A DNA stretch of 64,000 nucleotides, taken from NCBI GenBank assembly GCA_002205965.3, contig NADL03000538.1:1-64000 (forward strand), read 5' to 3'. This DNA is from Kappaphycus alvarezii (Eukaryota > Rhodophyta > Florideophyceae > Gigartinales > Solieriaceae). A program made the translations under genes and the position numbers. The notes beneath the pieces were generated by a model that saw nothing but the letters and a program-made list of their open reading frames with translations, was not told where the DNA came from and did not search any database. Of the stretch, positions 1 through 9,487 are shown piece by piece (within the stretch, counting starts at the first letter, position 1; each line of letters starts with the position of its first letter).

Positions 1-188
1 TAAAAAATACAAAGTTCGCACATCGAGCATTACGTTCGACGCTGCCTTCGGAAATCAGGGGGACGAGCGGACATGGCCGCGTTAGTGTCTGAGATCCCGT
101 TCGTATGAAACCACGGAATCGAGCCCCTCTCTACGTGCTCGGCGAAGCACTCCTCGAGTGCACCTAAGACTTCGGCTCGATAAACCTA
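1..188. other. Intergenic or end of an upstream region, no gene seen
   Basis: I see no convincing open frame, RNA gene or repeat in these bases. They precede the broken sigma factor remnant and may contain its lost N-terminal coding part in decayed form. Confidence 0.3.
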
Positions 189-638
189 ATGAAGATCTGG
201 ACCACAAAGCAGGACAAGAGATTCCCCAAAATCGGAACTTGGAGATCTAAGAAGAATCGCCACTACGTATTGTCTCCAGCAGCTACGCAACAGAAGCGGC
301 AACACGAAAAACTGCGGCGTATCACGAATCGGGCTGCGGGCGAATCGGGGCTCAATCCCGATCATCGCCTGGTGGTGTTGGAGCTGACGGAAAACTTCGA
401 CCCCGCCACGATGACACTCGCTTACCTGAGGTACATCAATGAGCTCACCACGGATGAGATGGCGGAGGTCACAGGCCTATCACGAAAACGGTCTCCAAGA
501 AGTTGGCCCGATTTGAACGCAAAGCCCGGAGCCGTCTAGCGACACCACGGCAGAAGCGAGATCTTAATGCACACCCAGCGAACTTACCCGGGGCTCGTTG
601 CCCTCGCCATTCGCCTCGAGAAATTTGTGCATGGTGAG
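189..638 (+). pseudogene. Sigma-70 family factor, region 4 remnant
   Basis: The C-terminal half resembles sigma-70 region 4: the stretch LRYINELTTDEMAEVTGLSR is the typical helix-turn-helix entry of ECF-like factors. The original frame ends at 539, but after a single missing base in the A-run near 486 the family-typical continuation KTVSKKLARFERKARSRL is readable and runs to a stop near 638. Region 2, which binds the -10 element, is not seen upstream, so this is a truncated and frameshifted fragment. The decayed zinc-finger anti-sigma frame directly downstream supports the assignment. The call as a sigma remnant rests on motif recognition only. Confidence 0.6.
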
Positions 639-935
639 ACGACTTTCAAGACTCGACGATCACGTGCGGCACTGCCCACGGTGTTCACAACGTCTGAACG
701 TCTGAACGACATGGCCCGCCAAGGAGAAGCTTACGCCCGCAGCGCCGCGGCACGTCGTCTGCGTCGGGAGCTCGAAGCAAGAGAGGCGCGGGAGCGTCTA
801 CCGTCAGACTGGGGTCAGCGTCTACGTCGTGGCCTCGTCCGGGGGTGGCTTCAGCTGCGACGGGCCGCAGGGGTGTTCTTCGCGATCGCTCCGGCGCCGA
901 TCGGACGACCGGTCTCCCAAGGGTTTTGTAGCCAA
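567..935 (+). pseudogene. Zinc-finger anti-sigma factor remnant
   Basis: The reading frame starting at 567 contains LEKFVHGE, typical of the N-terminus of small anti-sigma proteins. Between about 648 and 705 another frame encodes HVRHCPRC, the H-x3-C-x2-C zinc-binding pattern of ZAS-type anti-sigma factors. The first frame then resumes with a charged helix, YARSAAARRLRRELEAREA. The conserved parts therefore lie in two frames, meaning at least two frame changes. It sits directly after the sigma remnant in the usual sigma/anti-sigma order. I infer a dead regulatory pair; the frame after about 930 no longer looks coding. Confidence 0.5.
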
Positions 936-1440
936 GGCGGTGGGGTGCTGCGTGTTGTTCACCGGCGAGACGTCAAAAAAGATTGGACGGGTCGCGATTT
1001 GAGGACCCGCGACGCCCTGCAGCTGGTGTGGTCAGCACCCGAGTCGGCTTCTTGGCGATCCTCGGGCGACCCCGGCTGCGGTCGACGTTTTGTTTCCTGA
1101 AGTCGGTGACCAAGCGGCGTCGGTTGTGCTATGTGACTTGTTTCATGGCCTGGGCGACAGCATTGTCGAAGGTTTTGCGAGTCAGGGTCTCCACGCGACG
1201 GATGATTTCTCTCATCTTGGACCATGCCCGGATGTACGCATCAGGCTTCGCTAACAATAGGCCACCCGGATGAGCGCATCTGATTTCGTTTTGGCTTCTC
1301 AGAGATAAATCGTCGTCTGGCGCACCGGCGATGGTCAGTATCATGACCACCACTTTCTAAGCGATTACTTCGAATTCAGCTTCGGCAGAGGCGCTCAAGG
1401 TGCTGCCTGGCTGCCGAGCATCACCGCCGACACGCTAAAG
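936..1440. other. Unassigned stretch, possible decayed coding DNA
   Basis: Short overlapping frames exist on both strands. On the minus strand, 1353 to 1129 reads a plausible peptide ending with RKTFDNAVAQAMKQVT, and past its stop the same frame continues with basic residues to about 960. I do not recognise a family. It may be a fragment of a mobile-element or phage-type DNA-binding gene, or not a gene at all. Confidence 0.2.
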
Positions 1441-2331
1441 CTACAGCCAAAGCCGAAGGCTGAGCTCGGGGCCTACGAGTTCGACATCCTGAAACACCAA
1501 ACCCGTGATGGCGAGGTTGAACTCGACCGGACCCAAGAGCAGGCCACCCGACACCCGCCAGTCGGCGGTCTTCGCATCACCGACCTGCCCGAGATCCAGG
1601 CGACCCTCGAGAATAAACGGCGCCAGCGGAAAAAGACGGAGTAACCCCGCGCCATGGCCGCCGTTTAAGGCGTCTTCGCGATCGAAGAGCCGGCGATATC
1701 CCCCACCCAGCGCGAGCTGACCCCAATCGCCGTCGGCCACGCGAAACCAGGCGGTCGATTTCAAGAGCCCCTGGCGGTCGTTGCCCGCTGGCAACCTCTC
1801 GACCAGCATCATGAATTCGGTGGAGAGATCGATCGACCACGGACTCTGCAAGCGAAATGCCCCACGGTAGCGCTCGAGCTTACCATCCTCCTCGCTTAGA
1901 AAAGCCGTTCCCCCCTCCACCTGGGCGGCAAAGCGCTCCTCGAGAGCAACACGTTTTTGCGGGGTCGGGCGATACCCGCGGTCGTGGGGGCGCCGGTAGC
2001 TCCCGTAGGGATAGAGCAAAAGCCCAGCCCCGTAGCCGCCGAACCACCACGGGTACGTTCCGACAAAAACCGAACGACGGTGGTAGCCACGGCGGTACTC
2101 ACGCCGGCGGTTGTAGTCCCGGTACTCGTCGTGATCGTCGCGGTAATGCCGAGCACCGCGATGACGTTCATTGTTACGTCGGGTATTTTCTCGCGCTGCT
2201 TTACTGGGTCGACTCGATCGACTTCGTTGATGGCCAGTGCGTTGGCGAATTTTGTTCAAGACCCCCGCTTCGACACTTCCCGAAACCGCGAACCCCGCCA
2301 AAACGGAAAAACAAACGCAAACATGACGCAT
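1441..2331 (-). CDS. Predicted envelope protein with Arg/Tyr-rich linker
   Basis: The 296-residue product starts with a signal peptide (about residues 1-22, ending SVEA). Residues 30-90 are very rich in Arg, Tyr, Asn and Asp, and residues 91-120 are Gly/Tyr/Trp-rich. The rest alternates hydrophobic and polar residues and ends in LRLWL, an aromatic/hydrophobic C-terminus that fits an outer-membrane beta-barrel or a periplasmic beta protein. No named domain is recognised. It is oriented tail-to-tail with nothing on its left and divergently from the KefG-type gene on its right. The function is unknown; the envelope location is inferred from the signal peptide. Confidence 0.6.
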   Translation of the reverse strand: MRHVCVCFSVLAGFAVSGSVEAGVLNKIRQRTGHQRSRSSRPSKAARENTRRNNERHRGARHYRDDHDEYRDYNRRREYRRGYHRRSVFVGTYPWWFGGYGAGLLLYPYGSYRRPHDRGYRPTPQKRVALEERFAAQVEGGTAFLSEEDGKLERYRGAFRLQSPWSIDLSTEFMMLVERLPAGNDRQGLLKSTAWFRVADGDWGQLALGGGYRRLFDREDALNGGHGAGLLRLFPLAPFILEGRLDLGQVGDAKTADWRVSGGLLLGPVEFNLAITGLVFQDVELVGPELSLRLWL

Positions 2332-2434
2332 GGCTATACCGTAATGATCTTAATTTCGTATGACCAGTCCAAGACGCAGGCATGCACGCCGACGGGTTGG
2401 CGTTCTTCGCCACAACGCACTAATTTCTCAAACA

Positions 2435-3076
2435 ATGGCTCAGCAGCGAAAGATTCTGGTGCTTTTCGCACATCCCGTCATCGAGCGCTCCCGGGTCAAT
2501 CGACGTCTCCTGAGCTGCATTTCAGAGCTGGAGGGCGTCACCATACACGACCTCTACGAGCTCTACCCCGACCTCAACATCGACGTTCGTTATGAACAGC
2601 AAATGGTGGTCGACCACGACGTCATCGTGTTCCAACATCCGCTTTATTGGTACTCCACCCCTGCGATTTTGAAGGAGTGGCAGGACCTTGTCCTCGAGCA
2701 CGGCTGGGCCTACGGCGAACATGGCCACGCCTTGGACGGCAAGCTTTTCTTGATCGCAGTGACAACGGGCGCGCCTGCCAGCGCCTACGACCACGACGGC
2801 GGGGACCACGGTAGCCTCCGCGAGATCTTGATGCCACTTGAACTCACGGCGCGCCTTTGCCGCATGCGCTACCTTGCGCCCTTTGCGGTCCACGGCTCCC
2901 TCGGCCTCTTTAGCGATGCCGATGTTGAACCCCACGGCCAAGCCTATCGCGCTCTGCTCGAAGCCATCCGCGACGGCCGTCTTGACCTCAACAAAGCGGA
3001 GTCCGCTGGCAGCTTGGAGCCTGACCGCCTGGCTACCCTATTCACCACCCATGACATGATGAAGGCGCTTCCATGA
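2435..3076 (+). CDS. kefG: KefG/KefF-type NAD(P)H oxidoreductase, ancillary to K+ efflux
   Basis: This flavodoxin-fold protein (213 residues from ATG 2435) opens with the strand KILVLFAHP, the FMN phosphate-binding start of the KefF/KefG/MdaB family. It keeps the family motif HPLYWYSTPAILKEWQD around residues 70-85 and TTGAP near residue 110. KefF/KefG proteins bind the cytoplasmic face of KefC/KefB antiporters and are needed for full efflux activity during electrophile stress. The stop overlaps the start of the adjacent antiporter gene (ATGA at 3073), so the two are probably translationally coupled. The upstream in-frame start at 2360 was not chosen because its extension lacks family similarity. 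Confidence 0.85.
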   Translation: MAQQRKILVLFAHPVIERSRVNRRLLSCISELEGVTIHDLYELYPDLNIDVRYEQQMVVDHDVIVFQHPLYWYSTPAILKEWQDLVLEHGWAYGEHGHALDGKLFLIAVTTGAPASAYDHDGGDHGSLREILMPLELTARLCRMRYLAPFAVHGSLGLFSDADVEPHGQAYRALLEAIRDGRLDLNKAESAGSLEPDRLATLFTTHDMMKALP

Positions 3077-4971
3077 GCGGTGCCTTACTCATGCAGACCT
3101 TTATCTATCTGGTGGCTGCGGTAGTGGCGGTGCCACTGGCCAAACGTCTCGGATTGGGCTCGGTCTTGGGCTACCTGCTCGCCGGGATCGCTCTCGGCCC
3201 TTTCGTGTTCGGCTTGGTTGGCGGCGATCTTGAAGTGATGCACTTCGCCGAGTTTGGCGTAGTGATGATGCTTTTTTTGATCGGCCTGGAGCTCCGCCCC
3301 TCACTGATCTGGGAGTTGCGTCGGCCCATCATGGGCTTAGGAGGATTGCAGGTTGTCACCACCGCGGGGGTCGTCGCCGGGATCGGTCATTGGCTCGGTT
3401 TTTCGTGGGGCGAGTCGATCACGATCGGGCTGGTGTTGTCGCTGAGTTCTACGGCGATCGTGCTCCAAAGCTTGACTGAAAAGGGTTTGCTCCAGAGCGA
3501 GGGGGGTCGCGCCTCGTTTTCGGTCTTGCTTTTTCAAGACATCGCCGTGATCTTTATGATTGCGGCGCTACCCCTATTGGCACCCCAGGGAGCACGTCTC
3601 GAAGAAGCGGCCACACACGGTCCCGGTCATGGGAGCACCGCCCTCGCCGGAACACCCGGCTGGTTTCAGGGCATCATTGTCCTTGGCGCGGTTGGCACGG
3701 TCGTCGTTGGTGGGCGATATCTCATCCGACCGATTTTTCGCTACATCGCCAGCACCCGTCTTCGTGAGATCTTCACAGCGACGTCGCTTTTGCTGATCAT
3801 TGGTATTGCACTTCTGATGGAACTGGTTGGCCTTTCGGCCGCGCTCGGGACCTTTCTGGCAGGGGTGGTTCTCGCCGACAGTGAATACCGCCATGAAATT
3901 GTTTCGGATATCGAACCCTTTAAGGGCTTACTTTTGGGACTGTTTTTTATCTCAATCGGCGCCAACATCGACTTCAAACTCGTCTTGGGGCAACCACGCG
4001 AGGTTTTTGGATTAGCGCTTGGCCTCGTCGCCGTGAAACTCGTGATCCTGTATCTCCTGGCTCGCCTTTTCGGGTTGGGACGCCACGCGCGTTGGCTTTT
4101 GAGCTTTGCTCTGGCGCAAGCCGGCGAATTCGGCTTCGTTTTGCTGTCGTTAGCGGTGCAAGGCTTGGCGCTCGATACTGAAACCGCTGCCCACCTTACG
4201 GCGTCGATAGCCGTGTCGATGGTGACTACACCGCTCTTACTGCTTGCCGTCGAGCGCATGGTACTTCCGCGCGTCAGCATCGCTCAAGCAACACCGGACG
4301 ACAGGCATATTGAGAGCGAATGCCCCGATGTGGTGGTCGCCGGCTTCGGGCGTTTCGGCCAAGTCTTTGGGCGCTTGCTGCGCGCGCACGGCTTTAAATT
4401 GAGTGTCCTCGACCTCGACCCCGATATGGTGGCGATGCTGTCGCGTCTGGGTCTGGAGGTGCACTACGGCGACGCCTCACGACTTGGGCTTTTGCGCGCC
4501 GCTGGGTGTGAATCCGCAAAGCTCTTTGTGCTCGCCATCGATGAACCCAGCAAGTCGTTAGAGATCGCCAAGCTCGTGCGGCAGAGCTTTCCTAACCTTC
4601 CGATCCTCGCCCGAGCGCGCAATCGCCCGCATGTCCACCAACTACGTGCCCTCGGTATCAACACCGTGGTGCGTGAAACCTTGGGAAGTGCTTTGGATTT
4701 GGGTGTGGCGGCTCTCCGGCAATTAGGGCTCGGGGCCCATCGCGCTCATCGCGCGGCCCTGCTTTGGCGACGCCACGATGAGCGCGAGCTCGAACGCATG
4801 GCGGATGTCTTCAGGCGCGATGACGCTGAATTCTTCGATTACGCGCGCAAAGCTTTGGGGAATTCTGAACGGCTGATGCGCGACGAAGCCGAGAATATGA
4901 TGTTGGCGCACGACGGAGCCTGGGATAGCCGCTCGCTACGTAAGGAAGTTCATTCGACGCAAGCGCGTTAA
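3073..4971 (+). CDS. kefC: KefC/KefB-type K+:H+ antiporter with TrkA-N domain
   Basis: The 632-residue protein has a CPA2 Na+/H+ exchanger domain of about 12-13 membrane segments (residues 1-395), including GYLLAGIALGP and the family signature FLIGLELRP. A cytoplasmic Rossmann TrkA-N domain follows (about residues 418-535, starting VVVAGFGRFGQ). The length matches KefC (about 620). The family exchanges K+ for H+, is gated by glutathione adducts and lowers cytoplasmic pH as protection from electrophiles. It overlaps the stop of kefG by 4 bases. ATG codons at 3073 and 3091 are both possible; the first gives the coupled overlap. Kef subtype is inferred from the KefG partner. Confidence 0.88.
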   Translation: MSGALLMQTFIYLVAAVVAVPLAKRLGLGSVLGYLLAGIALGPFVFGLVGGDLEVMHFAEFGVVMMLFLIGLELRPSLIWELRRPIMGLGGLQVVTTAGVVAGIGHWLGFSWGESITIGLVLSLSSTAIVLQSLTEKGLLQSEGGRASFSVLLFQDIAVIFMIAALPLLAPQGARLEEAATHGPGHGSTALAGTPGWFQGIIVLGAVGTVVVGGRYLIRPIFRYIASTRLREIFTATSLLLIIGIALLMELVGLSAALGTFLAGVVLADSEYRHEIVSDIEPFKGLLLGLFFISIGANIDFKLVLGQPREVFGLALGLVAVKLVILYLLARLFGLGRHARWLLSFALAQAGEFGFVLLSLAVQGLALDTETAAHLTASIAVSMVTTPLLLLAVERMVLPRVSIAQATPDDRHIESECPDVVVAGFGRFGQVFGRLLRAHGFKLSVLDLDPDMVAMLSRLGLEVHYGDASRLGLLRAAGCESAKLFVLAIDEPSKSLEIAKLVRQSFPNLPILARARNRPHVHQLRALGINTVVRETLGSALDLGVAALRQLGLGAHRAHRAALLWRRHDERELERMADVFRRDDAEFFDYARKALGNSERLMRDEAENMMLAHDGAWDSRSLRKEVHSTQAR

Positions 4972-5240
4972 AATCTTGCTCTTAACGACGCTTTGGCATT
5001 TCAGAAGAACCCTTACACGAGCCTTGCGAGCATCTCACCCGCTCAGGAACGAGCCACATGCGCAGCGCATGTCTAACCCCACACGATTCGTGTTTGGGCT
5101 TCAGTTCATCACATAGAAATTTTGGCCATTTCTTGATCCCCAATTGACCTACTCCCAAAACCTGTTTGAACCTAAAGACAAATCCGCAGTTAGGCCGGCC
5201 TGACGAAAGGCAAAAGCACGAAGCGGCGACGGTTGACAGA
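4972..5240. other. Intergenic spacer, no feature seen
   Basis: No open frame or RNA gene is visible between the antiporter stop and the first insertion-sequence end. It marks the left border of the accessory region. Confidence 0.4.
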
Positions 5241-6640
5241 TGAACTGCCCCCGATCTCTGTTACAGGCGTCATCAGACTCACCGCTTTCAAGCGTACCGA
5301 CCTCTTAAGATGCCAAGCTCCGTGCAAACTCGCTGGGTGTTAGATTCCCCAGAGAGCTCAAGGGGCCTGTGGTTGCTGTAGTCTCAACGCCACTGTTCAA
5401 TAGGCTGCCGGGCGTGATTCAAGCTGACAAACCAGTGGGTATTCAGACATTCATCGCGGAACTTCCCATTGAAGCTCTCGATGAAGGCGTTATCCGAAGG
5501 TTTTCCGGGACGGATGAAATCAAGTGTCACACCGTTGGTCTGTGGAGTTGCCCCCGTCAAGTCGGACAGCTCAACCGGTTAGCTTTGCTCTACGAAACAC
5601 CCGCGGCTATCGCATTCCCAGTCCCTTGGGAGGGTGTTCCTCGTTGTAGTCCTCGAACCAATCGCCGAGCTGGCGCATGACACTCAGAGCATCATCGAGG
5701 TCGGTGAGGTACACGTAGTCGCGCTTGAAGGTCTTTACGAAAGCCTCTGCCATTACGTTGCTCTGCGGCGAATAGAACGGCGTGGTACACGGGGTTAGAC
5801 CGATGCTCTTAGCAAAGTCTCGTGTCCTCGAGCCGGCGTAGATAGCGCCATTGTCGCTGAGCCATTCCAGCGGCTGCGCAGCTTGGGAGCACGCGGCGCC
5901 GAAGCGGCGTTCGAGGCATTCGGCCATCAGGTCACGCCCCATCTCGCCGTGGTGCGGGCGATCGACGCTCCCCGTGAAACGAGGCAACAGCAGGCCGCTT
6001 TCTTTCATGATGCGGTAAATGCGCTCGTAATTGACGCGTGGTTGGCCTTTGCGCTCGAGTTGCTCGTAGAGCTTGGCGGTGACTCTTCGGTAGCCCTAGG
6101 TCGGACGTAGTTCTACGCGTTGCTTCACTCGCGGCAACAACCAAGTGTCGTCTGTGAACACGCGTGCCCGGCGTTTGCCGCTCGGCTTCTCGTAAAGCGA
6201 TGAGCGTGAAACTTCGAGAGCGCGGCTGATCGTGCTCATCGCAAACGCTCCAGTCTCTGCAACGCGGCGCGCGCGAGTCGTTTTTTTTCCTTCGCAATAC
6301 GCACGGCCTCTTTGAGGACCTCGTTCTCGAGCGTTTTCTGACCGAGCAATCGCTCGAGCTCGCGAAGCTGCGCTCACACTCTCGCCGGGCAATTCAGCTT
6401 CGTTCAGCAGCTGGAGCTTCTCGTTTGCCGAGTATTGACATCTTCTCCAGGGCTGGGGGCGTTCGACGACAACGACTTCTGGTTCTGTCTTATCCATGAC
6501 CTAGGTCCATCCTAGGTCTAAGGAAGACCTGTCCGGTCAATCAGGGGGCTACATCGTCTGTGCCCAAGTCTCGAACGCACGGCTCGTGAACTCGGGTCCA
6601 TTATCAACGACGATGCTCTTCCGCTGATAAGGTACACGAG
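5241..6640 (-). mobile_element. IS407-like (IS3 family) remnant, split by another IS
   Basis: On the minus strand two parts of one IS3-family OrfB integrase are found. The N-proximal part (about 6640-6556) reads SIVVDNGPEFTSRAFETWAQ, containing the second catalytic Asp region. The C-proximal part (5544-5310) reads QTNGVTLDFIRPGKPSDNAF, then IESFNGKFRDECLN with the third catalytic Glu. This is the usual IS407-group order. A stop interrupts after QPIEQWR and the last residues are out of frame. The left outer end near 5241 begins TGAACTGCCCCCG, like IS3-family termini. The first half of the element is missing and abuts an IS256-type element near 6640. Dead copy. Confidence 0.75.
5545..6555 (-). 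mobile_element. IS2-like (IS3 family) element inserted in the IS407-like remnant
   Basis: The ends form imperfect inverted repeats: reading inward, GAGTTGCCCCCGTCAAGTCG at the left and GATGTAGCCCCCTGATTGAC at the right, both followed by GGACAG. GTCTGTG occurs on both flanks (5538-5544 and 6556-6562), consistent with a target duplication. OrfA-like coding starts at 6497. OrfB-like coding includes MSTISRALEVSRSSLYEK and PTHHGE-like text, then jumps to GRDLMAECLERRFGA, SDNGAIYAGSRTRDFAKSIG and EAFVKTFKRDYVYL. Compared with IS2-type OrfB, roughly 50 codons carrying the first catalytic Asp are missing, and OrfA is frameshifted. At about 1.0 kb it is shorter than the usual 1.3 kb. Non-autonomous. 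Confidence 0.8.
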
Positions 6641-7848
6641 TTCTTTCGCAAATTCTCAGAGGCTAATTTTGGGGTCGGTGACCTCGAGATGCTTGATGCC
6701 GAGGCTGATGAGATCGCCGTCGCAAAACGCTACGAACGTAGCGAGAAGCGTCGTGATTACCACTCAGGGAGCTATAAACGCAAGCTCACCACCCGGGCTG
6801 GCGAGGTTGAACTCAAGGTCCCGAAGCTTCGAAGCTTGCCTTTTGAGACCTCGATTATCGAGTGCTACCGCCGGCGTGAGTGCCCGGCCGAGGAGGCGCT
6901 AATGGAGACGTATCTAGCGGGCATCTCTGTGGCGCCGAATAGAAGACATCACCGAGGCGCTCTGGGGCACTCGTGTCAGCTCGGGCACCGTCAGCAAGCT
7001 CAATAAGCAAATCTACAAGAAGATCGAATCCTGGCGAAATCGCCCGATCGAGCTCAGCCATCCGTACGTCTATCTTGACGGGATCGTGCTGAAGCGCAGT
7101 TGGGGCGGTGAGGTTCGCAACGTGTCGGTGTTGGTGGCCGTCGGGGTGGCCGAAGACGGCTACCGTGAGATTCTGGGAGTCTCCGAAGGGGCGAAGGAAG
7201 ACCGGGAAGGTTGGTCCAACTTTTTGCGTGTTCTCAAACGTCGTGGTCTTCGGGGCACGCAACTATTGATTACGGACAAGTGCCTGGGGCTGGTTGAGTC
7301 GCTCGCCGAGCACTTCTCGGAAGCTCGCTGGCAACGCTGTATGGTGCATTTTTACCGGAATGTGTTCACTCAGGTGCCACGAGGAGCGAAAGTCCGCGAA
7401 GTTGCGGCGATGCTCAAAGCCATCCACGCCTCCGAGGATCTCGATTCCGCTCGTGACAAAGCGCGTTTGGTGGAGTCAAAGCTTGTAGCGATGAAGCTGT
7501 CTCAGGCGGCTGCATGCGTGGAGTCAGGAATCGAGGAGACATTCAGTTATTATCACTTTCCTGGTGAACATTGGCGACGCATCCGAACGAACAACCCGCT
7601 TGAGCGCATGCTGCGTGAAGGGAGACGACGGACGCGGGTCGTTGGCAATTTTCCAGACGGAGAGTCCGCGTTGATGCTCGTCGCCGCCCGTCTACGTCAC
7701 ATTTCAGGAACAAAATGGGGAACGAGAGAGTACCTCGACATGGAACATCTGAATCACAGCCATTCAAAGGCTATAACAAATTGACTAACTCGGAGACTGC
7801 CGAGCTCAGATGGCCGAAAGAAAGTGCGAAAGAATCTGGACTCTACCC
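6641..7848 (+). mobile_element. IS256-family transposase element, frameshifted
   Basis: The transposase is read in two frames: about 6660-6935 (AKRYERSEKRRDYHSGSYKR, then GEVELKVPKLRSLPFETSII) and about 6935-7784 (RRIEDITEALWGTRVSSGTV, then YVYLDGIVLKRSWGG). One extra base near 6930 separates them. The C-terminal mutator-type part keeps the first Asp (YLDG), the second Asp (ITDKCLGLVE) and the NNPLER/RRRTRVVGNFPDG region that carries the catalytic Glu. The right end near 7814-7848 matches, as an inverted repeat, the outer end of the second IS256-type copy at 11550-11587. The left terminus is cut at about 6640. Confidence 0.82.
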
Positions 7849-7964
7849 TTTCGTCAGGCCCCACCTAACAGAGGATTTGTCCAGTTCAAGATGCGGCAGT
7901 TTTTGGGGAGTAGGCCACAACCCGTAAAGCGACATCGGTACTACGTTTAATCTCTACAGACCCT

Positions 7965-9400
7965 CGTAATTGGCGGCCGGATATACTGTGATAAAATCAA
8001 TAAAAACACTACCAGCGAAAAAAGCGTACACACAATCATCGGTGCGAATAACGGTAGTCGGGACTCGTCGCTGCGAGAAGAATAGTTCCTTGGTAAGCTA
8101 GTCCAGTGAACAGGATAAGCGACAGACCAAGGAGTCGGCTTCGCTCTGTTGCCCAGCTAAATATCAAAATCGTCACCACGAGCGTCAGAGAGAGCGCGAG
8201 AACAAGGTAATCAAGCTGAGCATGAGTTACATCGCTTAAGCTTAAAATGACCAATCTTACTTTCCTGCGGCGATCACTATCCCAGACCAAACCCATTCTT
8301 TTTGCTTTTCTCGTGAAAGGCTCGTTAGTATAGATCCCGGTACTTTAGCGTAGTCAAAGTTTAAGATATAACGCCAGACACGCATCCGGTGCTGAAGCCA
8401 AAGGAACGGGTTATCTTTGATAGCATTAATCCAATTCTCTCTTATTTTGAGTGCATCGTCTTCCAGTTGAGTCCAGATCAGAACGGGCTGTTTATTATTA
8501 CATACTCGGTACAAACAGACATGATTACGAGGTGAAAAATGCTCTTTTAGATCAACAATGGATACATCATCATCAATGAATTCCCGATAACCCGTATCTA
8601 TCAACCGTTTATCGGCAACCACGCTCATGCCGGCTAAGTCAAAGCCCATTGTGACAGTATCGAAATAGCGATTCTTAACCTCCACGTTCACACCTACGAG
8701 CGCCTTGCCACATAAAAATAAGATCGGCAAACTTATCACGATAAAGATAAAGAACAGAATATTCCTTCTCTTTTTATCTTTCCCCATAATGATGAAATAG
8801 ATCGCTGTAACGAAGGCTGTGACTAAGTATGCGGCAATCGCGTTGTGTCGAAATAGTGCTCCAAATGCCAAACACGTCAGTCCGTAAACCAGGTTGCTCA
8901 GAGATCTCCTGCGACCGTCTATCAAAAACGAAGAAAGAAACGAGATCCCCCACAGAAGAAAACAAATATTCCAAATGTCCTTCCAGATTATGCCAATTAT
9001 AGAAAACACAGCAGGTTAAAGCCAATCAAGACGAAAGCCAGAATTCGCTGGTATCGCAAATCTAGATAGATCTTAATGAGACGACAGAGGCCCGAGCTGA
9101 AGAGGAATCAGTTGTGACACCAGCATTAAAACCGGGCCTGCTACTATCGAGTCCATAAGACCCCATAGACGAGCCATGATCACGGGATGCGCGTCAGTAT
9201 ACGGAAATACCCTCTTCCCTGCATAAGCTGATTATAACTATCAGTGCTCATATAACCAGGGAAGAACAGCCAGAATGCCGATATTATCCAGATAACCGAA
9301 ATAAAAAACAAAAGACATATCAATGCCTATTGGTTTGGTATGAAAGGACAAGCGCACAGTAATCTGACTTAACCTGGTTTATTTTCCATGAAGAAAAGAT
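7965..9400 (-). pseudogene. Polytopic GT-C type glycosyltransferase, decayed
   Basis: Pieces of one membrane protein are scattered over frames on the minus strand. The N-terminal part (about 9400-9170) reads WLFFPGYMSTDSYNQLMQGR; the next reads TDAHPVIMARLWGLMDSIVA, a pattern common in GT-C enzymes that use lipid-linked sugars. The middle (9009-8257) has several membrane helices and a soluble loop. The C-terminal part (8296-8036) ends in AATSPDYRYSH, like the last lumenal loop of such proteins. At least four frame changes separate them. The DNA is AT-rich compared with the flanks. It lies beside an intact family 2 glycosyltransferase, the usual partner making the lipid-linked sugar. Probably a horizontally acquired O-antigen modification gene. 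Confidence 0.65.
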
Positions 9401-9487
9401 TATAATAAAATAGGCGCAGGATTATTTTATTCACATAAGCCCATCTCATTAATTAAATTTACAGATTTAATACTAATATTCGAATCA

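Noticed and set aside
1857-2595. Plus-strand ORFs over the envelope protein gene
   Set aside because: Shadows of the minus-strand gene, which has a signal peptide and coherent composition.
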